From: Pelargonium nanum
Taxonomy: Eukaryota; Streptophyta; Magnoliopsida; Geraniales; Geraniaceae
DNA length: 43,249 nucleotides
Direction: 5' to 3'
NCBI GenBank assembly: GCA_036897485.1
Contig: JAYMTF010000245.1
Coordinates: forward strand, 1 to 43,249
Both the position numbers and the translations under genes were made by a program. Below are positions 15,631-25,919 of the stretch, piece after piece. Every line of letters begins with the position of its first letter. Positions within the stretch are counted from its first letter, which is position 1. The notes under the pieces were generated by a model. It was given only the letters and a program-made list of their open reading frames with translations. It was not told where the DNA came from and did not search any database.

Positions 15631-17613
15631 TTATGGAAGCAGATTTGCTGAGAATGCATCAAGCAAATGGATCCAATTGTCATCATACTCATCGTCTTCC
15701 TCCGCGCCAAAGTGGCTCCATTGGTTCTCAGAGTTTGTTTGATCAATCTCATCATTTCTGGCAAACCTTCCTCTGATTCGCGGCCGGCTATCCGCCAGTG
15801 TCTTCCTACAAGCATACTGAGATAAAAGAAACAATAATGCTTCGATTATTGTACATAACATGTAAATCAGTCTTGCATATAAGCCCCAAATGCTTCAAAA
15901 CAACACAAGAATTGTACTTTCATGATTCATTTCAATAACAAAATAACAAAAAACAACCATTTTCTTTGATTTTTTAGTCCTAGTCAATCTAATTAACCAC
16001 TTCTCTACAAAACCAGAATGGAGGGAGGTTCATGCATGAAATGGGACAATTTTATTCTAATTATGATCCTAGTAAGGTTAAAGAGCACATGGCAGAGCAC
16101 CCTGTTATTTTGTTCTATATTGTAGCAAAGTACTCATGATCAGTGGATGGATGATGGGGAGATCATATAGTGCCTATCATTTTCATATGCAGTGAGTGTC
16201 AGGTGTGAGTGTTGTGTTGTTGGACTTGGGTCACTCAGAATTCCATGCATATAGCTAGCTTAGCTATGTAGTCTTTATTTGAGGGAGGTATGATTTCTTC
16301 TTTACAAGCCACCCACAAGGCACAAAATCAAATGCTACACTTTTGGTTGTCTTGTGAACAGTGGTAAGTTAGAAATTCACCAAAACTTGATATATATGAC
16401 ATTGACAGACACACAACACCATTGACATTACTCAGCTTCAGCAATTGCAAAGTACTCAATAAAGGCATGCTAGTGCCTTGAGCCTCTACAGGCTACTAAA
16501 TAATTCTCATGAATGTTCAATAATAGTGCACAAAAATGAGAGTAAACCTTAATTTTTTTGTTGAAGTTTCTTTGGTGTCTCTTGCTTCTGTATCTCTCAA
16601 TCCTCTCCTTCTTCTCCTTTGGAGTGTACTTAGTTGCTCTGGTCATGCTTTCAATGATAATACTGTTCTCATTTGACAGTGGAGACTCTGATCTCTGGTA
16701 ACACTGCACTCCATTAATTCTCTGCAACACCACTCACCAAACCATCACCATAATATTCAAATATGTTACCCCATCTCTCCAAAAATAACTTTCATGTTTC
16801 ACTTGCATTTTTCTTTCAAAATAAGTTGATTAGATCGCATATACATGAGCATGCAAAAATATATACGTCGTTAACTAATTTCTTCTTCATTTTTCTTAAA
16901 ATAGAAAATAGAACACTTATTTTAAAAGAGAAAAAATAGAATATTAATCATAATAATTCCAAAGTCACTCTCTTAAATGACTGTTTTCAATAATTGACTT
17001 CTCTGTACATCTAAAGAAGATCTCTTAAAAACATCTTAAAATTACATTTACAAAAGTTGATTGATAGTAAAAATGAACCATATTATAAACATATTTTGAG
17101 CTAAAAAAAATTCAAAGATCTCTTAAAACATCTAAAAATAATTATAGTTTCAACAGTTAATTGTTGTTCATGTTAAGCTTAAAAGCAATGCTGACCAATA
17201 TACAGTGTAAAAATGGGCTGTGTGTCTTTCAGTCATTTCGTCGAACACCTCACCTGCAAGTCGCCGGTACTGAAGACCCGCCTGACCGGACCACCACTCT
17301 CCGAGACGAGTTGGTGGAAGGCGTTTTTGGGGAGCGAGTGGCTACTCACACTCCTCTGCATCAGAAACAGCGGTCGCTGAGTGCAGTAACTCGGCGAGCC
17401 GTAGCTGCTGCAACCGCTGGCGCTGCTACTGCTATTACAGCATGCCTGCTCCGACGCCGTCAGCGCCGCTCTCATGGCGTCGCGCACGGAGGAGTCGAAC
17501 TCGGTGCCGGCGAGTTGGTCAGCGAAAGGGAAGGCCATTAGTTGTGGCTCGGCGGCGCCGGGAAAGTCGGCGTCGAAAGCGCGTGGGAACGACGAGTAGT
17601 TGTGTCCGTACAT
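15631..17613 (-). CDS. CCT-motif family protein (CMF)
   Basis: Likely nuclear transcription regulator of the CMF group, proteins with a lone CCT domain and no B-box or response-regulator domain. Minus-strand exons 17254-17613, 16548-16721 and 15631-15816 join in frame (phase 0) to 239 aa. The N-terminal half is Ser/Cys-rich (CNSSSSASGCSSYGS) without a known domain. The CCT domain is residues ~155-198: KEKKERIERYRSKRHQRNF, NKKIK, then YACRKTLADSRPRIRGRF with the ADxRPRxRGRF core intact. The intron between exons 2 and 3 splits the domain after KKIK, as in many CCT genes. The tail is acidic (EEDDEYDDNW). CCT domains bind DNA with NF-Y partners in flowering and light pathways; the role here is unknown. 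An as-1-like element lies about 130 bp upstream. Confidence 0.88.
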
Positions 17614-17739
17614 GGCGCGCGTGTTTTTTGCTTTTGGATTGGAAATGAAAATGTGGTTTTTTTGTTTGAAGAGAAGAGTGAAATGCGACGAGAGAGAAGG
17701 GTGAGGAGCGAGTAGTACTTATTGGGAAGGTGGAGGCGA

Positions 17740-17759
17740 TGACGTGGAGTATGACGTCA
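17740..17759 (-). promoter_or_regulatory. as-1-like element (TGACG-N7-TGACG)
   Basis: Two TGACG motifs start at 17740 and 17752, exactly the 12-base spacing of the classical as-1 element, and the second is part of the palindrome TGACGTCA. It is about 130-145 bp upstream of the CCT gene start codon. TGA-class bZIP factors bind such pairs in salicylate and xenobiotic responses. The motif is seen; the function is inferred. Confidence 0.55.
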
Positions 17760-17760
17760 T

Positions 17761-18111
17761 CAATTCAGAGAAGGCGTTGACTTGATTTGATTTGAGTGAG
17801 GACCGAGAAGACCGGTTCTTATTGGGCTGGGCCTCTCTCCACTATGTTCACACTCATTTTTTATTTTTCTTTCCTTTTTACAGTTCAAAACTGATCCAAA
17901 ACAGAGATGAGACAATAAGTTGCACTTTGAGATTTGAGAGCCCACCACTTCGTCAAAACGACAGATCGTATAAAAGAAGAGGTAGTGACTACAGTCTACA
18001 GTTCTACAGTTGTAGTATTTATTAGTCACCACCACCTTGCATGTGATCCCCACATATACTTCCACAAAATGCATATATAATTTAAACTTTGATTCCATGC
18101 TTAGCAACGTA
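17761..18111. other. Upstream flank of the CCT gene
   Basis: Contains CT-rich tracts and TGGGCC-like motifs near 17824-17831 (site II type). No gene recognised. Confidence 0.4.
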
Positions 18112-18364
18112 CACTCCAAGAAAAAGGCTTATCAACGGCGGGAAAGACGAAAATTCCGTCACAAGTGAAGACGGAAAGTTTGGCGCCAATAAAACTTTTA
18201 CTGCGAATATCAGTGACGAAAATTACGTCGCTTGTTTTAGTCGTCTTCTATGTACGACGCCGTGAACAGTGAGATGGAATTTCATCGCTAAGCCATATCA
18301 ACGAAAAAAACTCCTTAATCAGCAACAGACGATTTCGTCACTGTCAACCTTTTTTCTTGTAGTG
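18112..18364. mobile_element. Small CACTA-type MITE
   Basis: Left end CACTCCAAGAAAAAGG and right end, reverse-complemented, CACTACAAGAAAAAAGG: the typical plant CACTA/EnSpm terminus. Flanking trinucleotides are GTA and ATA, close to the expected 3-bp duplication. Inside, GACGAAA/TTTCGTC-type motifs recur in both orientations near each end, like CACTA subterminal repeats. 253 bp, no coding capacity. Confidence 0.65.
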
Positions 18365-21290
18365 ATAACCAGTCCGAGGGTAGAGCAAAGAACGTACAAT
18401 AATAAACTTTTAGTTTAGATCGAGAGTACGACTAACATTTTTGTCTTGTATTATTAATAACATTTTTATGATAATTTAGTTAGTATTTATATAATAAATT
18501 TGTTAGATAAAAAACTTTTAGCTTAAACTCCTATTTTATATATATGATTTTGGAGTCTTGGAAAAACGTTGACAAAACAAGGAATATATGCGAATGATGG
18601 AAGAATCAGCTGAAGAGTAGGGGACCCCAAATCCATATATATATTTTCAATTTGAATATACAAGTAGGGTCCATTAGAATCATTTCTTTTCATTTTCAAC
18701 AGATCGGGACTTCAATATATGGCCATATACATGTAGTTGTAGAGAAGTACAAGTTATATAAAAGTAACTAAATAAAATAGCAACAACATTTGGTTACACA
18801 AGTTGGTCAACAAGCCCAACCCTATTGGAACCAGAACACTCTGTTTTAGTACAGTATATACTAGTTCAATTCCATCCACACCTTCACTCCACTTCGGGAT
18901 GTCTTAAATTATTAGGATCTTATATGATTAGCGAGTAATGAAAATTAACTATATATACTGAGGATTTTAAACTAAGAATTATTTGGCTTAGTCTAAATTA
19001 TAATGACACTTCATTTAAAATGCTTAGATTCAGCGGGTCGCTCCGCTCCCACAAATTTACTTGGATGGGTAAATGAGTATTTTAATGTGACAGCAAGCTT
19101 TCATTGGACTTAGACTAAACCAAAAAATTCTGAACTTAGATTCCTTATTCTTATATATATATACACACACAGGAAACTTGAAACTAAGGCAAGTTGAGCC
19201 AAGCGTTTTAAGCGTCTCATATTCATTTTCAGGTCTCAAATTTGAGTCTCCTTGTTGACGATATGATAAATAAAAAACTTTTAAAATACAAATAGGAGCT
19301 GGTAGCATTTTATAATGATGATTGATAAGAAGATAATGGAGCGGAGTCAAATAAAAACTAGACTTAGATTTATGCTTTTTGCGGAAAAGAAACGCATCTT
19401 GTAATAAGTAAGCCTATGAAGAAGAGTGTTTGGCTAATGGCTATACCTACGCAAAGCCAGAGACAATGGAATTGGAATATATATACTATATATAATTGAT
19501 GTCAATGTGGTCTCTTTTTCTTCTACGAAGAACGTGTAAGAAAATGGAAGTGGGGTTAGGTCGGTACAGCCTCGTCTCTTTCCTCTACATACAATATCAG
19601 ATTGTGAAATCGGCTGTGACCCACCACCACCACCACCCTCCTCGTACCTATAATGTATGTAAAGAGTACAATATATGTTTACATAGTATAAATACATATT
19701 GCGATTCGGTATTATACCATCACTAATCGATACAAATTCGTTAGCTTGATGAATCGGTTGTATCATACTAAATTGGTGTTCGACGAGCTATTCATGCGGC
19801 ACATACTATACGATTTCCGATTTAACAATCATGGTAGGTTTGTATATATATGTTATTAATGCGGGTCAACAGCCAAAACAGTTTTTGTCCACTAGAAAAT
19901 GAGTGTCTCTAAGGCCATTTTCTCCATTTGGGTTCAATGTGTTATCAACCTCAAAGCCTTACTAGATTTGTTTGTGCAACAAGATTCACAAACTGCATGT
20001 CTTACCATATGCAGTAAATTATAATGCACCTCATTATCACTTTGATATTTCCCTTGTGGAGTCTCTTATCATCTTCAGGCTAAGCTGTCCCAACTTCCAT
20101 GGTTTGATTATATGCATATCTACCACAAATTTTGAATTAGCTAACATAATATTGAAACTTGAAAGAGTGGTATATTGATATGTATAATACATGAGACTCA
20201 CACAATGGCATATGAAAGTATTACTTAGGAATGATACAAATCATAGTTATTCAAATATATACAAAAATAACAAAATGTCTATCCCAAAACTAAGCAACTT
20301 AAAAGTTGTAAAGAAACTAACTCAGACTCCAAACCCTAATATGATAAATGAGAAACAAAAAATTATCCAAGAATTTCATAAATACATAGACAATCAAAAC
20401 GATCTCAAAACGGTATCAAAACATGAAAATTTGGTGTACGCACTTAGCAAAGCTGAATAGTCTAGTCTATTGACTCGTCTTGTTTGGGTCAACCAAGTTT
20501 TAACCCATTATAAGAACATCAACATCTGAGCTCAAAAGTGTCTCAACTCCTGCATTAAGAAAAGTTTTATTACACAAACTAGATGTACATTAAGAATGCA
20601 TAGAAAAGGGTGCTTTAGGTCAAATTTAATTTTGCCAAATTTGAAAAGATCAATAAGAATTTTGTTCCTCTTTTTCTCGATGAGGCATTGAAACATTATA
20701 GATGTGTTAAGTACTATCAAAAGACTAGACAGTTCAAATATCAAGTCATATAATGGTGGAAGGTTGACAAATAGGGATGGAGAAAGAAGTGGTAGTTGCT
20801 CTTTAACCCTTTTAAGATAAGATATATATGAAAGCATTATAGTCGTTTTCATGTAAAAGGGTTGAAAAGAAATGTAATGTTATGAACATTCAACAATCAA
20901 ATACTATAGTACCAATCTTTCTTGGAGTTTGAATTAGAGGGCAAATGTCAACTCATGTTGTTAGCTCTTTGTTATAGTTGGTTAGGTTTCTAATCATGGG
21001 ATTGAAATTGGGGAGGCGCCAATTTATAGCTATTCACTGCAACACGGAACTGCTCTCAGCTTGGCATTTTGTCGAACACAACATGTGCACTCCAACTGGC
21101 TATTTTTTTCAGAATTGGAACCCAACCCAATCCTACATTTTCTTGGGTTTCATCACTTGCTGGCCTTTCGGCCCATTTATGTGGCTAGGGTTCGCAATTT
21201 TTGGTTTGGTCTTGACAGTTGGGTCCAACCCAATTGGTTAGATTTTGTTGTAAAAGTGTTGAATCCTTCAAGAAGATAAAAGCTCTAATT
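18365..21290. other. Gene-poor region between the CCT and GH18 genes
   Basis: AT-rich, with a (TA)n(CA)n run near 19150-19170 and a (CAC)n run near 19620-19637. A stretch at about 19190-19262 looks like a degenerate tRNA-derived sequence (TCTCAAATTTGAGTCTCC resembles a worn B box). The 21110-21240 stretch has repeated AACCCAACCCAAT/CCAACCCAATTGG motifs of the kind found in plant MITEs. Open frames here are short and show no family features. Confidence 0.4.
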
Positions 21291-21296
21291 TGTTCT

Positions 21297-21476
21297 CAAC
21301 TTTCATATTTCGACCTAATTTACTTTCTAAATCTTCGTTTATCTAAAATAGTGCATAAACTTTCGTATTTTCACTCAAAATAATTTATGAATTTTCGTGT
21401 TTCGATCCAATTTGATACATTAATTATTTTTAAACTCAAAATAGTTCCCAACTTTCAAATATTTATCTAATTTGGT
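21297..21476. repeat. Degenerate tandem repeat near the GH18 gene
   Basis: Four imperfect copies of an AACTTTCRTRTTTCGAYCYAATTT-like unit (described here in parts: AACTTTC, then TATTTCGA or similar, then CTAATTT) at about 21297, 21354, 21386 and 21446. The spacing is uneven, 32-60 bp. It lies downstream of the GH18 stop codon and past its poly(A) signal. Confidence 0.45.
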
Positions 21477-21545
21477 AGTGAACTTTTGGAAGTTAAGGAA
21501 CTAAAATAAAAATAGAAAACATCAATGTATTAACTATGAGCATAA

Positions 21546-21551
21546 TTTATT
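21546..21551 (-). terminator. Poly(A) signal candidate of the GH18 gene
   Basis: AATAAA on the minus strand, 53 bases past the stop codon at 21604-21606. Confidence 0.5.
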
Positions 21552-21603
21552 ACAATACACATACACAATAGTAAATACATAAAATTCAGCAATATCTGAA
21601 ACA

Positions 21604-22509
21604 CTAATGCGGAATCGCTAAAAGTGCCTGTGACTGCTTCTCGTAGGGGAAGCCACGGGCCATGGAGTCATCAGCAGACCAAATAAAGATCCCATGAAGC
21701 TGCTTCTCACTCTTCAGCTTCCCGCACGCCGTGAAGAACCCGTCAGCCGGCGACAAACCGCCGCTCCCATCAGTAGCAATGCTGGCCAAGATCTTCCCGC
21801 CATCGTAGTTCGCAGTCTGAACCTTAAAATAATCCATGAACTGAGACACGGTCGTGCCCGCATCGTACGCATAAAACTGGAAGTTCACATAGTCTATCAC
21901 ATCCCCATAGCTCCTCCACAGAGCCTGGTAATGGCTCTGCACATCGTCATCATCGTACGGAGCAATAGAAGCAAAAGAAATCACCCCATTCTTTTTTAAA
22001 ATCGTCACGAGCTGTCCAATGCACTGAGAGAACACCTCCGGATCGCCTTTAAAATGCTCGTAATCGATATCGATCCCGTCAAGATTGTACTGTTTTATGA
22101 TCTTGGTGAGCGAAACGACGGCGTTGGAGACCCAAGAAGAGACGGAGGAGGGGTTGAAGTAAGCGGATTGTCCACCGACGCTGTCGCCGCCGAGGCTGAG
22201 AGCTACTTTAACGTTGGAGTGGCGGTTCTTGATGTCGGAGACTTGGGAGGGGCTGAGATTGTCGGTGTCCCAGAAGATGTTGAAGTGTCCGTTGGTCGGA
22301 GACGGGGAGGAGGAGGTGTCGTAGTCGATGGCGAAGGAGAGGATGAAGTGGAATTCGACGTTTTCGTTGATGGGTACGTCGGAGAATTTGACGTTGTTGA
22401 ACTCGGCTCCGATGTATTCTCGGAAGAGGTTTGAGTTTTGAGGAGCTGCTTGGGAGGTGAAGAGGGATTGGAGGATTAGGATGGTGAAGAGAAGCTTGGG
22501 ACATGCCAT
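21604..22509 (-). CDS. Secreted GH18 chitinase-like protein (chitinase 2 / TBC-1 type)
   Basis: Predicted extracellular or vacuolar glycoside hydrolase family 18 protein that would cleave chitin by substrate-assisted catalysis. One exon of 301 aa. Residues 1-~21 are a signal peptide (basic start, then a hydrophobic run, cut near SQA-A). The GH18 barrel follows: VALSLGG (102-108) is the SxGG strand and DGIDIDYE (144-151) is the DxxDxDxE catalytic motif, with E151 the acid and all three Asp present. Other strands are VNFQFYAYD and GIFIWSADD. Few cysteines, so it differs from hevamine-type class III enzymes and is closer to tulip chitinases and narbonin-like proteins. With the catalytic residues intact it is probably an active enzyme, though substrate is not proven. 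A TATA-like site lies at 22582-22589. Confidence 0.9.
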   Translation of the reverse strand: MACPKLLFTILILQSLFTSQAAPQNSNLFREYIGAEFNNVKFSDVPINENVEFHFILSFAIDYDTSSSPSPTNGHFNIFWDTDNLSPSQVSDIKNRHSNVKVALSLGGDSVGGQSAYFNPSSVSSWVSNAVVSLTKIIKQYNLDGIDIDYEHFKGDPEVFSQCIGQLVTILKKNGVISFASIAPYDDDDVQSHYQALWRSYGDVIDYVNFQFYAYDAGTTVSQFMDYFKVQTANYDGGKILASIATDGSGGLSPADGFFTACGKLKSEKQLHGIFIWSADDSMARGFPYEKQSQALLAIPH

Positions 22510-22581
22510 TTTTGTGTTTTTTGAGTGTTTGTGGACTTATGGGTTGTGACTTGTGAGTGAAATGAGTGTTTTTTTGGTGTG

Positions 22582-22589
22582 ATTAAATA
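22582..22589 (-). promoter_or_regulatory. TATA-like box of the GH18 gene
   Basis: Minus-strand TATTTAAT, 73-80 bases upstream of the start codon at 22509, implying a leader of about 45 bases. Confidence 0.55.
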
Positions 22590-22599
22590 GAGTAATGGA

Positions 22600-24680
22600 G
22601 AAGATTGTTTATTATTTTTGTGCGCCGTCGCCGGGACATTATGTGCTTTTGGTTGCATACCAACAATTGAGTAAGGTTGAATGTTAATATGTTGTTTGTA
22701 ATACTTAATAGGTTATGGGTACACTCTTAATCTTTCTTGGATTGTGATCTCACCCACCCTTATTTTAGATTGTATTGCTTGTCACATTGTGTGATAGAGC
22801 TCACGATTTAAATTTTGGGTTGGTGTTCGGTTTTTTTCGGTTTGAATTGAAAAGATTTAATTTGAATATATCTCGTAAGGAGTGTGACTTTTTTTTTAAT
22901 GTAAAATGTATGAGTTCTTCCCACTCGGAAATTTGTTGGATTATGAAAACATGATTTAAGTTTCGTTTTCCAACAAATTCAAATCTAAGTTGCAAGCTAT
23001 ATATTGTGTTTATAAAGAAACATTAATATCATTAACATTAGTGGCAAAATATATATTTCATTACGAATAAACTGATATAAAACCAAATACTCTTATAAGA
23101 GTATCAAAGTACGTAATTTTGTAGATCTTAAATGTCCAGAAGAACTACCAACTGACATGTTGTTGGTTAAAATCGCGACTGAAATAGTGGAACAATAAGA
23201 TCAATCTTTATACTATTCAAAAGCATTTTACGCGCAATAGTTCCAATCAAAACTTATCGTCTCATAATAAATAAATAAAAACCAACAATGAAGACGAAAC
23301 AAAACTTTCAATAAGGAAAGACCTACTACAACCTCCATCAAATAAGTAAAAACAAACTATATAACTATCATGATTACTAATGAAGTACAATTTAAAGGAA
23401 AAAAAACCAATCTATTTGTATCAAACATACTATCACAAACTAGCATATAGTGAAAATATAGATGATAACGAGACGTATGCAAGTGGGTCGAATATGATCT
23501 CCACATAGTGGTTTAGTTTTTAACAAAAATGCTACATGTTCGAAATTTGTACAAAAATTTATGTACAAAGTGGCATAGCAATCGATGCGTGACAAATAAT
23601 TAATATTTTATATTTTTATAATTTAAAATTAAGTTCAACGAATAACAAGCCGACATATATGATATCACAACACTCCCAAGAATTTCTGGCGTATAGCGCC
23701 CGTTTTAGAAAATGATAATATACACGTTGCATATTGTGATACAGTCAAGTTATCAACGGAATAACTAATATGTCTGTTGAGCTACTGTATCATTACTCAA
23801 TATTTAAATCTTTATTCCAAAGATGATTAAGTTGTCGTGATTAATTTAATTAGTACATAAAAATTTAGGTGAGAGAAGGCAAGTCTCCATGTTAAATGTT
23901 AATGATGGTTTATTGACTAAATAACGAAGGTCACAAATAGAATTTGAAATTTAATGTGAAATTAATAAAGAAGGGTCCAAAAGAGAAGCACTGAAGTGAA
24001 GCAACCACCACAATAATTGTTTTTGAAACGAAGTGACGGCAAAATAGTTACATGAAGGTGACTGCTATTATGGAGTAATTGTCCGGACACGAAACCAATT
24101 AAATTAAACCTTTCTTCTTCTTTTTTCTTCACACCCAATTCACAATTTAATCCTTACATTATTAATTTAGTGAACCCAAAATTCAAATGGGTTGTTAGGG
24201 TCTAATTAATTACATAGATAATGTTCCTAGTAAAAAACAAGAGAATAAATAGGTTTGATAATTAAATCACTATTATCAATTAGTCAAATCCATCAATGTC
24301 ACGCTAATTTATTAATAAAATACTATCATATGTTACTTTGATTTACTGTAATGTCACTTGTGGAAGAACATAAAAGCAGTGAGGTGTGTTTTTTTTCGTG
24401 TATTCAATACGTCCAAAGCATTTTCATTAATATGTTCCATGTAACAATCAGTGAACCAAAGATTTAATTAAAATATTGAAAAGTTTAACAAAAAAAAAAT
24501 TAAAATATTGAAATAACAGTTCAGCATTTAGGATTTGACTATGGTGTTACTTTCATAAATGAAAGGAAAATCAAAATCAATCACTTAATTACTAAATAAA
24601 TGGAAGAAAATACTGTTTTTCACGGGAATATTATCTATGGTTATTCATTAACATAAATAACTAGCCCTTGGATTCACCTG
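22600..24680. other. AT-rich intergenic DNA, no gene seen
   Basis: About 2 kb with no open frame of family-like composition, no RNA gene and no clear inverted-repeat element. The stretch 23690-23710 (GGCGTATAGCGCCCG) is a small GC patch only. Confidence 0.5.
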
Positions 24681-24689
24681 CCAGCACCG

Positions 24690-25350
24690 AAATTCAATGG
24701 GTCATTGTACATGGACTATCAAGACAGAGGTTCGCCTCTAACTCCGTTTGGCTCGTTTATTTGCTCCAACGAAGCATTCGACACCTCGAAAAGTGTCAAA
24801 AACCATCACCAACATGTTATCATTCCAAATAGTCATTCGAACCACTCCGAAAGTGCTCTTACTCTCCTGGCCATCATGACGGCATCATAGCAAGCTTTGG
24901 AGCTTTGAGACGCTATCCCCAGGGTCTTCGTCATACGCTCCCAGCGCACGGGGGATGTCTGGAAGAGGTTGGCCTCGCTCGACGTGTGCGCGCGATGCGC
25001 CAGATTGCTAAGGCTTCAAGCCACCCAAGTGGGACCCACTTTGATTCTGGCTAATCCCGCGATGACAAGTGACACTGAATTGGAGTTATTATATATACTC
25101 TTATCTTAGTAAGAGAGGGATCTTCATCCTCTCAAATATACTCTCTCTCTCTCTAGCTTTTTCTCTCTAAAACGCTCTCAGGAGCTTCGTGTATTCCGGC
25201 CGAGATCTGATTCTCACACCTCAGGCGGCGTCTCGAAAACACCATTGCTCTTTGGTGTGTTTGTCATCGCATGTCACCACGTCAACGGTCTTCGACGTTG
25301 AATCTTAACAACGGACGCAAGATCGGACAAGAGAAACTTGAGAGTTAGTG
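24690..25350. mobile_element. LTR-like block, possible solo LTR
   Basis: A GC-richer island in AT-rich DNA with the layout of an LTR. There is a GC-rich upstream part, a TATA-like TTATATATACTC near 25088-25100, then a CT-rich leader with (TC)n at 25140-25156, and a further GC-rich part. No coding region, no clean TG...CA ends and no target duplication could be fixed, so the borders are approximate. It may also be an unrelated GC-rich relic. Confidence 0.35.
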
Positions 25351-25750
25351 AATTCCGACACTTATGAATTTTTTTGTAACGTGGACAAAACAACAAGAGA
25401 ACGTAGTGTGTTTGCTTTAACTCGAGTCAAACAAACGCATCATACATGCATGTTTGACTATTTCACAAAATTTAGCCTCAAAATGATTATTTCATTTTTG
25501 TGATAAAATTAAAATAAGTGACATTCCCTCAGATAATTCATGTGCATCGTTTTCACGTAGTCAAAAGACTCTAGGTAATACTGATCATTTCGTGAGTGCC
25601 ATATTTTTTTAAACTTTTGTCTCATAACGATTGTTTTTTTTAATTAAGTTTGTTATGCATGAACTATTAATAGTATTTTAAAAATAAGTAAGTTCGAATA
25701 CATTAAGCTAGTTATAACACCTAATTACGATAATACAAATTACTAACTAC
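25351..25750. other. AT-rich DNA, nothing recognised
   Basis: No open frame, RNA gene or repeat structure was recognised between the LTR-like block and the SINE-like fragment. Confidence 0.4.
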
Positions 25751-25754
25751 AAAG

Positions 25755-25915
25755 AGCTCTTGAGTTCGATCCCCATTCAACACACCTGTGAGGGAGAGGT
25801 GAGAAATCCTTAACCCTGTGACCAAACCTCGAATGGAGATTAGTCTGGGTATGGTCAAATGGCTTAAAGGTGCCTATCGCGAAAGTGCGAGCCTGCTCAA
25901 AAACCCCATAGTTTA
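25755..25915 (+). mobile_element. Possible 5'-truncated tRNA-derived SINE
   Basis: GAGTTCGATCCCC at 25763-25775 matches the RNA polymerase III B box (GGTTCGANNCC) but for one base. It is followed by about 140 bases of moderately GC-rich, non-coding sequence unlike the AT-rich surroundings. No A box is seen at the proper distance upstream, so the copy would be truncated and silent. Confidence 0.35.
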
Positions 25916-25919
25916 AAAC

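Noticed and set aside
20191..20460. Small lysine/asparagine-rich protein gene
   Set aside because: Composition simply follows AT-rich DNA; no domain, promoter or conserved motif was seen.
21604..22509. Horizontal transfer of the intronless GH18 gene
   Set aside because: Intronless GH18 genes of this type are normal in plants, and the signal peptide and TATA box are plant-like.
24705..24890. Small coding gene
   Set aside because: A 61-codon frame inside an LTR-like block, with no family features and no splice partner.
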